The position numbers and the translations under genes are program-made. This document shows, one piece after another, positions 1-8,711 of a stretch of 64,000 nucleotides of DNA; position 1 is the first letter of the stretch, and the number at the start of each line of letters is the position of its first letter. The stretch comes from Oerskovia flava (GTDB lineage: Bacteria > Actinomycetota > Actinomycetes > Actinomycetales > Cellulomonadaceae), in NCBI RefSeq assembly GCF_026163685.1, contig NZ_JAOXSR010000011.1, forward strand, positions 121,320 through 185,319, written 5' to 3'. The notes beneath the pieces were generated by a model that saw nothing but the letters and a program-made list of their open reading frames with translations, searched no databases and was not told where the DNA came from.

Positions 1-485
1 CCATCGTGCGGCGTCGCGAGAGCGAGCCGTGGGACCGCAGCGCCGACCTCGTCGACCTGGTCCGTGCCTGCATCCCGGCGGCGACACGCAAGACCGGGGG
101 CAACCCCGCCAAGCGCACGTTCCAGGCGCTGCGCATCGAGGTCAACGGCGAGATCGAGGTCCTCGAGCGTGCGGTCCCGGCGGCGGTCGAGGTCCTCGCG
201 GTCGGTGGGCGGATCGTCGTGGAGTCCTACCACTCCCTCGAGGACCGGCTCGTCAAGCGGGAGCTCGCGCGCGGTGCGACGTCGAGCGCGCCCGCCGGGC
301 TGCCTGTCGAGCCAGAGACCCACAAGCCCTACCTGCGGCTCCTCACCCGAGGAGCAGAGGAAGCACCGATCGGCGAGAAGGAGAGCAACCCGCGCTCCGC
401 CTCGGTCCGCCTGCGGGCGGCCGAGCGTCTTCGACCCACACCAGACCACCTCCGTCGCCGTCCCCAGGGGGAGCAGCACCCATGA
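1..485 (+). CDS. rsmH: 16S rRNA (cytosine-1402-N4)-methyltransferase RsmH (MraW), 3' part
   Basis: This is the C-terminal 161 or so codons of RsmH, which methylates N4 of C1402 in 16S rRNA using S-adenosylmethionine. The 5' end lies outside the window, and the frame is open from base 3. The visible part includes the family signatures [12 protein letters not shown] and the [13 protein letters not shown] stretch that belongs to the methyltransferase C-terminal fold, followed by the KSNPRSAS-like ending (here [17 protein letters not shown]). Its TGA overlaps the ftsL ATG (ATGA), so the two are translationally coupled. RsmH is the usual first or second gene of the division and cell wall cluster, which supports the call. 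Confidence 0.96.
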   Translation, partial: IVRRRESEPWDRSADLVDLVRACIPAATRKTGGNPAKRTFQALRIEVNGEIEVLERAVPAAVEVLAVGGRIVVESYHSLEDRLVKRELARGATSSAPAGLPVEPETHKPYLRLLTRGAEEAPIGEKESNPRSASVRLRAAERLRPTPDHLRRRPQGEQHP

Positions 486-925
486 GCACTCGTTCGTCCG
501 CGGCCGCGGCGCGCCCGGTCCCCACCACCGAACCCGCCCGCCGTGCGACCCTCACGCCGCTGCCCGGCGGGGTGTCCGAGCGCGCGTCGCGTCCTCGGCT
601 GCACGCCGTCCGGGCGCCGTTGCAGTCGCCGTCCCGGATCCCGTTCCTCGTCGCCTGCATGTCGATCCTCGCCGCGGCGCTCCTGGGTGCTTTGCTGTTG
701 AACACGACGATGGCGCACGGCTCGTACGAGATGTCGACCCTGCGCTGGGAGGTGGGGCAGGTGGCACAGGACACGCAGAGCCTCGCGACGCAGGTCCGCC
801 AGGCCGAGACCGGCCTGCCCGACCGCGCTCGTTCGCTCGGCATGGTGCCCTCGGAAGAGCTCGTGATGCTTCGGCTCTCCGACGGGGAGGTTCTCGGGGC
901 CGCGGAGGCGGAGGCGGTTCCGTGA
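482..925 (+). CDS. ftsL: Cell division protein FtsL-like
   Basis: The product has 147 residues with the bitopic layout of FtsL: a basic, Pro/Ala-rich cytoplasmic tail (about 1-52), one transmembrane segment (about 53-75) and a short extracytoplasmic helical region (about 80-130) that would form a coiled coil with FtsB/DivIC. FtsL is very poorly conserved, so the call rests mainly on position between rsmH and ftsI and on topology. The start was chosen because ATG 482 overlaps the rsmH stop by 4 nt; the stop in turn overlaps the ftsI GTG. It acts in the FtsQLB complex, which activates septal synthesis by FtsW and FtsI. The tail of about 50 residues is longer than in the short E. coli protein. 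Confidence 0.85.
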   Translation: MSTRSSAAAARPVPTTEPARRATLTPLPGGVSERASRPRLHAVRAPLQSPSRIPFLVACMSILAAALLGALLLNTTMAHGSYEMSTLRWEVGQVAQDTQSLATQVRQAETGLPDRARSLGMVPSEELVMLRLSDGEVLGAAEAEAVP

Positions 926-2919
926 CCGGCGGCCCGCGCACGGGTGGCACCCCCGGGCGAGGGGAGCGACCACGTTCCGGCGGCTCGGTGCCCCGTACCC
1001 CGCGGACCACGACACCGGGACGGGCCACGGGTCCGGTTCGACGCAGCGACCCGGGACGTCGCGCAGAACCGGCGCGGCGCGGTGCTGCGAACCGTCCTCG
1101 CCAGGTCGGCACCGCGCGTGCGCGGCCACCGGCCAGCACCCCCCGTCCCGCCGGACGCCCCGAGCTCCGCCAACGGTGGCTCATGGCCGTGGCGGTCGCG
1201 GTCCTCGCGGTCTTCACGGGGCGTCTGGTCCAGGTGCAGGTCGTCGAGGCGTCCGCGCTCGCGCAGGACGCCCTCGATACCCGGCTGGCGACCTCGACGA
1301 CGCTCGCTCACCGCGGGGACATCACGGACGCCGACGGCGTGGTGCTCGCCACGTCGGTCGAGCGTTACACGGTCGTGGCCGACCAGAAGACGATCGCGGA
1401 GTTCACCCCCAGCGCCGGCCACGTCGTCGACGGCGAGCCGTTGACCGAGAGCGGTCCGGTGGGCCTCGCCAAGCTCCTTTCGCCGGTGCTCGGCGTGCCC
1501 GCGCCCGAGCTCGCGGCCGATCTCGCGGTGCAGGGCGACGCGCCGAACCGCGCCAAGGTGCTGCAGCGCAACGTGGTCCCGGAGGTCCAGCGCGAGATCG
1601 CGAACCTCGGCGTGCGGGCTTATATCAGCACCAACCTCGTCGCGCAGCGCACCTACCCGGCGGGGAACGTGGCGGGGAACCTGGTGGGCTTCGTCAACTC
1701 CGAGCAGGAGGGCATGGGCGGGCTCGAGTCGCAGTACGACGAGCTCCTGAGCGGCACGTCCGGCTCGGAGCTGTACGAGCGTGGCCGTGACGGGCCACGC
1801 ATCCCCACGGGCGTCCGGGAGAGCGTCGAGGCGCGACCCGGCGACGACCTTCAGCTCTCCATCAGCTGGAACATCCAGTGGAAGGCCCAGGACGCGTTGG
1901 ACGCCGCCGTGGCGGAGACGGGCGCCGAGTACGGGATCGTCGTGGTCGAGGAGATCGCGACGGGCCGGATCATCACGCTTGCGGACTCGGGGACGATCGA
2001 CCCCAACGACCGCAGCACCAGCGCCGTGGCGGACCCGAGTCGTGCGGTGTCCAACATCTTCGACCCTGGCTCCACGAGCAAGGTGATCACCATGGCGGCC
2101 GCGCTCGAAGGCGGGTACGCCACGGCGGACTCGCAGTTCGAGGTCCCGTACATGTACACGACGTCGAACGGCCAGACCTTCCGCGACTCCCACGAGCACG
2201 GTCTTGAGCGGCTGACGCTCGCCGGTGTGCTCGCCGACTCGTCCAACACGGGCACCGTCCAGATCGGTGAGCGAATCCCCAAGCAGGTCCGGCACGACTA
2301 CCTCAGCGCGTTCGGCCTGGGTCAGATGTCCGGCCTCGACCTCCCGGGCGAGTCGGCGGGTATCCTCCACCCGGCCGACGAGTGGGACGGCCGAACCGAG
2401 TACGCCGTGCTCTTCGGGCAAGGGCTGTCGGTCAACGCCGTCCAGGCCACCCACGTGTTCTCGACGATCGCGAACGGCGGCGTCCGCATGCCGATGCGAC
2501 TGGTGGACGGGAGCACGGCCGCCGACGGGACGTTCACCCCGATCGGCGCGGGGGACGGCACCCGCGTCGTCTCCGAGGAGACGGCGGACACCGTGCTGCA
2601 GATGATGGAGGCGGTCGTCGAGGAGGGCACCGGCAGCTCGGCGAGCATCCCCGGCTACCGCGTCGCGGGCAAGACCGGGACGGCGGAGGCCGCCGGGCCG
2701 GACGGGCGGCTGTCGGGGATCATGGCGTCGTTCATCGGCGTCGCGCCCGCCGACGACCCGCAGTACACGGTGTCGGTCTTCCTCAAGGACCCGCGGACCT
2801 CGATCTTCGGCGGTGTCGTCGCCGCGCCCGTCTTCAGCGAGGTCATGGGGTTCACGCTGCAGCACATGGAGGTCCCTCCGAGCCGCGTGCCCTACGAGCC
2901 CCTCGCGACCACGTGGTGA
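922..2919 (+). CDS. ftsI: Septal peptidoglycan transpeptidase FtsI (PBP3, class B PBP)
   Basis: The product has 665 residues. It has a disordered, Arg/Pro/Thr-rich cytoplasmic region (about 1-85), a single membrane anchor (about 86-104), a PBP dimerisation domain and a C-terminal transpeptidase domain. The three penicillin-binding motifs are intact: STSK at 384-387 (nucleophile Ser384), SSN at 440-442 and KTG at 584-586. It cross-links septal peptidoglycan and partners FtsW. The GTG start at 922 overlaps the ftsL TGA by 4 nt, which fixes the start although the frame stays open far upstream. The gene is followed by an 85-nt gap with a separate promoter for murE. The N-terminal extension before the membrane anchor is unusually long for the family. 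Confidence 0.97.
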   Translation: MTGGPRTGGTPGRGERPRSGGSVPRTPRTTTPGRATGPVRRSDPGRRAEPARRGAANRPRQVGTARARPPASTPRPAGRPELRQRWLMAVAVAVLAVFTGRLVQVQVVEASALAQDALDTRLATSTTLAHRGDITDADGVVLATSVERYTVVADQKTIAEFTPSAGHVVDGEPLTESGPVGLAKLLSPVLGVPAPELAADLAVQGDAPNRAKVLQRNVVPEVQREIANLGVRAYISTNLVAQRTYPAGNVAGNLVGFVNSEQEGMGGLESQYDELLSGTSGSELYERGRDGPRIPTGVRESVEARPGDDLQLSISWNIQWKAQDALDAAVAETGAEYGIVVVEEIATGRIITLADSGTIDPNDRSTSAVADPSRAVSNIFDPGSTSKVITMAAALEGGYATADSQFEVPYMYTTSNGQTFRDSHEHGLERLTLAGVLADSSNTGTVQIGERIPKQVRHDYLSAFGLGQMSGLDLPGESAGILHPADEWDGRTEYAVLFGQGLSVNAVQATHVFSTIANGGVRMPMRLVDGSTAADGTFTPIGAGDGTRVVSEETADTVLQMMEAVVEEGTGSSASIPGYRVAGKTGTAEAAGPDGRLSGIMASFIGVAPADDPQYTVSVFLKDPRTSIFGGVVAAPVFSEVMGFTLQHMEVPPSRVPYEPLATTW

Positions 2920-2992
2920 AGGGCCCGGTGAAGGTCCCGTGAAGCGTCCCGAGGGCGAGTGCGCGGCGACCGGCGCACCCACCGGCGCACGG

Positions 2993-2998
2993 TAGGTT
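2993..2998 (+). promoter_or_regulatory. Candidate -10 element for a leaderless murE transcript
   Basis: TAGGTT fits the actinobacterial -10 pattern TANNNT and ends exactly 6 nt before the murE GTG at 3005, so transcription would begin at or next to the start codon. There is no Shine-Dalgarno sequence in the gap. No convincing -35 hexamer is visible. The same spacing recurs at dnaE, hisD, hisC, recQ, fur and the quinone oxidoreductase gene in this window. Confidence 0.55.
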
Positions 2999-3004
2999 CT
3001 ACCC

Positions 3005-4657
3005 GTGACGACCCCGACCACCCCGCTCGACCGCATCCGGCCCACGACGACCCCTCGGCGCCGGGTGCGTGACCTGGCCGAGCACTTCTCGCTGGCCTCC
3101 GCGACGTCGTCGGGAACCGGTCTTCCCGCGGACGCCGAGGTCTGGTCGGTCGCCTCCGACAACCGCGTGGTGACCACCGGCGACCTGTTCGTGGCCCTCC
3201 CGGGCGAGCGGGTCCACGGCGCGACGTTCGTCCCGGCGGCGGTCGCGGCCGGGGCGCACGCGGTGCTGACGGACCTGCGGGGCGCCGAGCTGGTCGCCGC
3301 CCACGGGGGGACGACGGTGCCGGTGCTCGTGTGCGAGGACCCGCGGGCGCTCCTCGGGCCGGTCGCCGCCTGGGTCTACGACACCCCGGCCCGCCACCTG
3401 ACGACCTTCGCGGTGACCGGGACCAACGGCAAGACCACGACGACCTATCTTGTCGACCACGTGCTGCGCGCGCACGGCTGGAAGGGCGGGCTGATCGGGA
3501 CGGTGGAGATGCGCTCGGGGGACCGCGTGCTGCCGAGCCGGCTGACGACCCCGGAGGCCGCCGACCTGCAAGCACTCCTGGCCGCGATGCACGAGGACGG
3601 CGTGCGTACGCTCGCCATGGAGGTCTCGTCGCACGCGCTCGCCCTGCACCGGGTCGACGGCACGGTTTTCGACGTCGCGGGATTCACGAACCTCAGCCAG
3701 GACCACCTCGACTTCCACGGTGACCTCCAGGAGTACTTCGACGCCAAGGCCGCCCTGTTCACGCCCGCGCACGCGCGGCGGGGGGTCGTCGTCGTCGACG
3801 ACGCCTGGGGGGAGCGGCTGTCCCAGGTGGCCACGATCCCCGTCGCGACGCTGCGGGTGGCGCCCGCAGCCGCCGAGGTACCGGTGGCGGACTGGACGGT
3901 GACCGACACCCGCCCGCAGTCCACGGGCACCGCCTTCACCCTACGCCACCGTGACGGCAGGTCCGTGAGCACCGCCACGACCCTCCCCGGCGGGTTCAAC
4001 GTCGCCAACGCCGCGCTCGCCCTGGCGATGGTGCTCGAGGCAGGCGTCGACGAGCGTGATCTCGCCCGTGCGCTGGACGCCGTCGGCGGGCTGAGCGCCG
4101 CGGTGCCGGGACGGATGGAGGTGGTCGCGGCCGAGCCTCGCGTCGTCGTCGACTTCGCCCACAACACCGACGCCCTCGAGCTCGCCCTCGCAGCGCTGCG
4201 CCCGACGACCGCCGGCCGTCTCGTCGTGGTCTTCGGTGCCACGGGGGACCGGGACAAGGGCAAGCGGCCCAGCATGGGCGCCGTCGCGGTCGAGGGCGCG
4301 GACGTCGTCGTCGTGACCGACGACGACCCGCACGGCGAGGACCCGGCGGCGATCCGGGCCGAGGTCCTCGAGGGGGCGCTCGCGGCGCGCGAGAGTGCGA
4401 TGCACGGCCCCGACCCGCGGCCGGTCGAGGTCCTCGAGGCGGCGCCGCGCGCGAGCGCGATCCACCAGGCGATCCTCGGGGCCTCCGCGGGCGACACCGT
4501 GCTGGTCGCCGGCCGTGGGCACGAGGTCTGGCAGGAGATCGCCGGGGTCGACCACCCGCTCGACGACCGGGTCGAGGCGCGGGCGGCGGTCGCGGGACGA
4601 GGCGACCGACGGCTGGGCGACCGGGTCGCGGTCGCCGACGAGACGAGAGAGCACTGA
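3005..4657 (+). CDS. murE: UDP-MurNAc-tripeptide synthetase MurE
   Basis: This cytoplasmic Mur ligase adds the third amino acid to UDP-MurNAc-L-Ala-D-Glu using ATP. The 550-residue protein shows the Mur ligase P-loop TGTNGKTTTTYL, the central domain and the C-terminal binding domain with FGATGDRDKGKRP. At the substrate-specificity loop, enzymes adding meso-diaminopimelate have DNPR; here residues 440-443 read DDPH. The arginine that contacts the extra carboxylate is therefore absent, which argues for ornithine or lysine as the third residue. This fits Cellulomonas walls, but the exact amino acid is an inference. The GTG start lies 6 nt after a -10-like hexamer. The stop codon overlaps an 11-codon ORF that leads into murF. 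Confidence 0.95.
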   Translation: MTTPTTPLDRIRPTTTPRRRVRDLAEHFSLASATSSGTGLPADAEVWSVASDNRVVTTGDLFVALPGERVHGATFVPAAVAAGAHAVLTDLRGAELVAAHGGTTVPVLVCEDPRALLGPVAAWVYDTPARHLTTFAVTGTNGKTTTTYLVDHVLRAHGWKGGLIGTVEMRSGDRVLPSRLTTPEAADLQALLAAMHEDGVRTLAMEVSSHALALHRVDGTVFDVAGFTNLSQDHLDFHGDLQEYFDAKAALFTPAHARRGVVVVDDAWGERLSQVATIPVATLRVAPAAAEVPVADWTVTDTRPQSTGTAFTLRHRDGRSVSTATTLPGGFNVANAALALAMVLEAGVDERDLARALDAVGGLSAAVPGRMEVVAAEPRVVVDFAHNTDALELALAALRPTTAGRLVVVFGATGDRDKGKRPSMGAVAVEGADVVVVTDDDPHGEDPAAIRAEVLEGALAARESAMHGPDPRPVEVLEAAPRASAIHQAILGASAGDTVLVAGRGHEVWQEIAGVDHPLDDRVEARAAVAGRGDRRLGDRVAVADETREH

Positions 4658-4692
4658 TGCACCACCACGAGCTGAAGGAGCACCACGGATGA
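4657..4692 (+). CDS. Eleven-codon bridging ORF between murE and murF
   Basis: ATG at 4657 overlaps the murE TGA (TGATG), the frame encodes [11 protein letters not shown], and its TGA overlaps the murF ATG (ATGA). The ORF therefore fills the gap of about 30 nt between the two genes with stop-start overlaps at both ends. The likely murF ribosome binding site AAGGAG (4675-4680) lies inside it. The likely role, if any, is to carry terminating ribosomes from murE to murF rather than to make a functional peptide. The histidine-rich peptide matches nothing I recognise, and the arrangement could be chance. Confidence 0.35.
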   Translation: MHHHELKEHHG

Positions 4693-6128
4693 TCGCGCTG
4701 ACTGCGGCGGAGGTCGCCGCAGCGACCGGCGGGCGGGTCGTCGCCGACCCCACGGTGACGGTGACCGGTCCGGTCGTCGTCGACTCGCGGCTCGCCGGGC
4801 CGGGCGCCCTGTTCGTCGCGCTCGCGGGCGAGCACGTCGACGGCCACGACTACGCCGACGTGGCCGTCGGTCGAGGTGCACACCTCGTCCTGGCGGAGCG
4901 GGAGCTCGACGTGCCGTGCGTGGTGGTGGACGACGTCCAGCGTGCGCTCGGTGAGCTCGCCCGCGAGGTGCTCGTGCGCCTGCGTGCCGCGGGCGACCTG
5001 CGGGTCGTCGCGGTGACCGGCTCCGTCGGCAAGACGACGACGAAGGATCTGCTGGGCCAGCTGCTCGGCGCCGAGGGCGCGACCGTGGTCCCACGCGGGT
5101 CGTTCAACAACGAGATCGGCCTGCCCCTCACCGTGCTCGAGGCCGACGAGTCCACGCGCTTCCTCGTTCTCGAGATGGGTGCCAGCGGGGCGGGCCACCT
5201 GACGTACCTGACGCGGATCGCGCCGCCGGACGTCGCGGTCGTGCTGACGGTCGGCGCGGCCCACCTCGGCGAGTTCGGCGGGATCGAGGCCGTCGCGGCC
5301 GCGAAGGCGGAGATCGTGGCAGGCCTTGCCCCCGGGGGTACCGCGGTGCTCAACGCCGACGACCTGCGGGTCGTCGCGATGCGTGAGGGAGCCCCGGGCG
5401 ACGTCGTGACCTTCGGGACGATCCCGACCGCGGACGTGCGAGCGCAGGACATCCGCATCTCCCGCCAGGGCACGGTCTCGTTCGTGCTGCGCGTGCGCCA
5501 GGGCTCGCCCACGGAGGCCGACGAGGTGCTGGCGCCGGTCGACCTGCAGCTCGTCGGCGAGCACCACCTCACCAACGCCCTGGCGGCTGCGGCGGCGACG
5601 CTGCGCCTCGGTCTTGACCCGCAGGCCGTCGCGTCGCGGCTCACCGCCGCGCGGGCGCTGAGTCCGCACCGGATGCAGGTGACCGAGCGGCCCGACGGGA
5701 TCACGGTGATCGACGACTCGTACAACGCCAACCCAGACTCCATGCGGGCCGCGCTCAAGGCGCTCGCCGTGATGGCCGGCAGGGAGCGGCGCTCGGTCGC
5801 CGTGCTGGGCGAGATGCTCGAGCTCGGCCCCGACTCGAGGACCGCGCACGACGAGATCGGTCGGCTCGTCGTGCGGCTGAACATCAAGCAGCTCGTCGTC
5901 GTCGGCGACGGCGCGGGCGGCATCCACGACGGCGCGACCCAGGAAGGGTCGTGGGGCGACGAGTCGGTCTTCGTCTCGGACGTGCGCGCCGCCTCCGCCG
6001 TGCTGGCCGACGAGCTGCGCCCCGGCGACGTTGTCCTCGTCAAGGCCTCGAACGGCTCCGGCCTGTGGCGCCTGGGCGACGAGCTGGCGGAGCAAGGCTC
6101 CGCCGCCGTGGAGGGGGGCCGCGCATGA
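4689..6128 (+). CDS. murF: UDP-MurNAc-tripeptide:D-Ala-D-Ala ligase MurF
   Basis: MurF completes the pentapeptide by ligating D-Ala-D-Ala to the UDP-MurNAc-tripeptide. The 479-residue protein has the N-terminal MurF substrate domain, the P-loop [15 protein letters not shown] and the family motif [13 protein letters not shown] in the C-terminal domain. AAGGAG lies 8 nt before the ATG. The in-frame upstream extension runs into murE and was not used. The stop codon overlaps the mraY ATG by 4 nt. The length is normal for the family. Confidence 0.97.
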   Translation: MIALTAAEVAAATGGRVVADPTVTVTGPVVVDSRLAGPGALFVALAGEHVDGHDYADVAVGRGAHLVLAERELDVPCVVVDDVQRALGELAREVLVRLRAAGDLRVVAVTGSVGKTTTKDLLGQLLGAEGATVVPRGSFNNEIGLPLTVLEADESTRFLVLEMGASGAGHLTYLTRIAPPDVAVVLTVGAAHLGEFGGIEAVAAAKAEIVAGLAPGGTAVLNADDLRVVAMREGAPGDVVTFGTIPTADVRAQDIRISRQGTVSFVLRVRQGSPTEADEVLAPVDLQLVGEHHLTNALAAAAATLRLGLDPQAVASRLTAARALSPHRMQVTERPDGITVIDDSYNANPDSMRAALKALAVMAGRERRSVAVLGEMLELGPDSRTAHDEIGRLVVRLNIKQLVVVGDGAGGIHDGATQEGSWGDESVFVSDVRAASAVLADELRPGDVVLVKASNGSGLWRLGDELAEQGSAAVEGGRA

Positions 6129-7225
6129 TCGCCATCCTCGTCGCGGCGAGCGCGTCGCTCGCGGTCGCGCTGCTCGGCACGCCGCTGTTCATCCGGTTCC
6201 TCGTGCACCGCAACTACGGGCAGTTCGTCCGTCAGGACGGCCCGACCGCGCACTTCACCAAGCGCGGTACCCCGACGATGGGCGGGGTGGTGATCATCGG
6301 GGCGACGCTCATCGGCTGGGCGATCTCCTACGTGGTCTCCTCGCTGCTGTCGGGCGAGAGCCGGACACCGAGCATCTCCGCGATCCTCGTGCTCTTCCTC
6401 ATGACGGGACTCGGGCTCGTCGGCTTCCTCGACGACTTCACCAAGATCAAGAAGCAGCGCAGTCTCGGCCTGTCCGCGCGGGCGAAGATCCTCGGCCAGG
6501 GGATCATCGGCGTCACGTTCGCCGTGCTCGCGCTGCAGTTCCCGAACCAGAACGGGCGTACTCCGGCCTCCACCCGGATCTCGTTCCTGCGGGACACGAA
6601 CCTCGACCTCGCGTTCGCCGGGGTCACGGTCGGCCTCATCCTGTTCGTGATCTGGGCGAACTTCCTCATCACCGCCTGGTCGAACGCGGTGAACCTCACC
6701 GACGGTCTCGACGGTCTCGCGACGGGCGTCTCGCTCATCGTCTTCGGTGCCTACATCCTCGTGAGCATCTGGCAGCTCAACCAGAGCTGCCAGATCCTCG
6801 CGTCCGCGGGTCCGCGCTGCTACGAGGTGCGCGATCCCCAGGACCTCGCCATCGTCGCCGCCGCCATCATGGGCGCGTGCTTCGGCTTCCTGTGGTGGAA
6901 CGCGAGCCCCGCGAAGATCTTCATGGGAGACACGGGATCGCTCGCACTGGGTGGCGCGCTCGCCGGTCTGTCGATCCTGTCGCGGACCGAGATCCTCGCC
7001 GCGATCATCGGTGGCCTGCTCGTGATCATCGTCATGTCGGACGTCATCCAGATCGGCTTCTTCAAGATGACGGGCCGGCGGGTGTTCAAGATGGCGCCGC
7101 TGCACCACCACTTCGAGCTCTCCGGGTGGGGTGAGGTGACGATCGTCATCAGGTTCTGGCTCATCGCCGGGCTGTTCGCAGGGCTCGGGATGGGGATCTT
7201 CTACGCCGAGTGGGTGGTCGGCTAG
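6125..7225 (+). CDS. mraY: Phospho-MurNAc-pentapeptide translocase MraY
   Basis: MraY transfers phospho-MurNAc-pentapeptide to undecaprenyl phosphate, giving lipid I at the inner face of the membrane. The 366-residue polytopic protein shows the family motifs GTPTMGG near the N-terminus, FLDDFTKI, the [13 protein letters not shown] segment with its catalytic aspartates, [12 protein letters not shown] and HHHFELSGW near the C-terminus. About ten hydrophobic segments are visible. The start overlaps murF by 4 nt. The TAG shares its last base with the murD GTG (TAGTG). Confidence 0.98.
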   Translation: MIAILVAASASLAVALLGTPLFIRFLVHRNYGQFVRQDGPTAHFTKRGTPTMGGVVIIGATLIGWAISYVVSSLLSGESRTPSISAILVLFLMTGLGLVGFLDDFTKIKKQRSLGLSARAKILGQGIIGVTFAVLALQFPNQNGRTPASTRISFLRDTNLDLAFAGVTVGLILFVIWANFLITAWSNAVNLTDGLDGLATGVSLIVFGAYILVSIWQLNQSCQILASAGPRCYEVRDPQDLAIVAAAIMGACFGFLWWNASPAKIFMGDTGSLALGGALAGLSILSRTEILAAIIGGLLVIIVMSDVIQIGFFKMTGRRVFKMAPLHHHFELSGWGEVTIVIRFWLIAGLFAGLGMGIFYAEWVVG

Positions 7226-8706
7226 TGGGTGCGCACGACGCCGCACCGGTCGTCGACCCCGCAGTGCCCCTGAACGAGGCGCACGTGCTGGTCGCCGGGC
7301 TGGGGGTGTCCGGGCGTGCTGTCGTGGCCGCGCTCGACGGCCGGGCCGGGAGGGTCACGACCGTCGACCGCTCGGCACCCGACGCGGACGCCCCGGATGC
7401 GGACCCCACCATGCTCGACTCGGTCGACCTGGTGATCGCCTCACCGGGCTGGGCGCCGTCGAGCCCGCTCCTTGAGGCCGCCGCCGCCCGGGGCATCCCG
7501 GTGTGGAGCGAGGTCGAGCTGGCCTGGCGGCTGCGGGTGCCGCGCGCCGGGACGAGCACCCCGGCGAGCTGGCTCGCCGTGACCGGGACGAACGGCAAGA
7601 CGACGACCGTCGAGATGCTCGAGTCGATCCTGCGCGCCGCGGGCCTGCGCGCGGTGGCCGTGGGGAACGTCGGCCCCCCCGTCGTCAGCGCGGCGCTCGA
7701 CCCGATGCTGGACGTCCTGGCGGTCGAGCTGTCGAGCTTCCAGCTCCACTCGACCCACTCGATGTCCGTGCAGGCGGGTGCGGTGCTCAACATCGCGCCC
7801 GACCACCTCGACTGGCACGGCGGCCTCGACGCCTACGCGGCGGACAAGGGGCGGGTCTACGAGCGTGCCGAGGTCGCGTGCGTCTACAACGTCGCCGACC
7901 CCCGGACCGAGGACCTGGTGCGTGCCGCCGACGTCGTCGAGGGCGCCCGCGCGGTCGGCTTCACGCTGGGCGCGCCACGGCCCTCGCAGCTCGGGCTCGT
8001 CGAGGACGTGCTCGTCGACCGGGCGTTCCACGCGGCGGCGGACGACCCCGCCCGGCTCACCCACGCCCAGGAGCTGGCGACCTTCGCGGACCTCGGCCAC
8101 CTCGCAGGACCGGACGGCACCGTGCCTGCCCACGTCGTGGCGAACGCGCTCGCCGCGGCGGCGCTCGCGCGGGCCCACGGAGTCGGAGCGGCGGCCGTGC
8201 GCGACGGGCTGCGGACCTTCCGGCCGGGCGGGCACCGCATCGAGCAGGTCGCGGTCGTGGACGGCGTGGCCTACGTCGACGACTCGAAGGCGACCAACGC
8301 CCACGCGGCTGCGGCGTCCCTCGCGTCGTTCGAGCGGGGGACCGTGGTGTGGATCGCGGGCGGTCTGGCCAAGGGCGCGACGTTCGACGAGCTGGTCGCG
8401 ACCCGTGCCGACCGGCTCCGTGCCGTCGTGCTCATCGGGGTCGACCAGGCGCCGATGCGGGACGCGCTCGCTCGACACGCTCCCGATATCCCCGTCGTGG
8501 CGGTCGATCCTGGGGAGACTGGGACGGTGATGCGCCGAGCCGTCGAACGATCCCGTGAGCTCGCCGAGGCGGGCGGCACGGTGCTGCTCGCGCCGGCCTG
8601 CGCGTCCATGGACCAGTTCCGCTCGTACGCGGAGCGCGGCGAGGCGTTCGCGACCGCCGTCCGTGACCTGCACACCCCCGAGGTGCCTACCGGACCGGAG
8701 GGGTAG
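7225..8706 (+). CDS. murD: UDP-MurNAc-L-Ala:D-Glu ligase MurD
   Basis: MurD adds D-glutamate to UDP-MurNAc-L-Ala. The 493-residue protein has an N-terminal Rossmann-like domain (VLVAGLGVSGRAV), the ATP-binding P-loop AVTGTNGKTTTVEML, the IAPDHLDWHG motif and a C-terminal domain with YVDDSKATN. GTG 7225 was chosen because it overlaps the mraY stop by one base. Another GTG at 7210 in the same frame would lie inside mraY and lacks better support. Spacing to ftsW is 5 nt. Confidence 0.96.
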   Translation: MGAHDAAPVVDPAVPLNEAHVLVAGLGVSGRAVVAALDGRAGRVTTVDRSAPDADAPDADPTMLDSVDLVIASPGWAPSSPLLEAAAARGIPVWSEVELAWRLRVPRAGTSTPASWLAVTGTNGKTTTVEMLESILRAAGLRAVAVGNVGPPVVSAALDPMLDVLAVELSSFQLHSTHSMSVQAGAVLNIAPDHLDWHGGLDAYAADKGRVYERAEVACVYNVADPRTEDLVRAADVVEGARAVGFTLGAPRPSQLGLVEDVLVDRAFHAAADDPARLTHAQELATFADLGHLAGPDGTVPAHVVANALAAAALARAHGVGAAAVRDGLRTFRPGGHRIEQVAVVDGVAYVDDSKATNAHAAAASLASFERGTVVWIAGGLAKGATFDELVATRADRLRAVVLIGVDQAPMRDALARHAPDIPVVAVDPGETGTVMRRAVERSRELAEAGGTVLLAPACASMDQFRSYAERGEAFATAVRDLHTPEVPTGPEG

Positions 8707-8711
8707 CCCCC

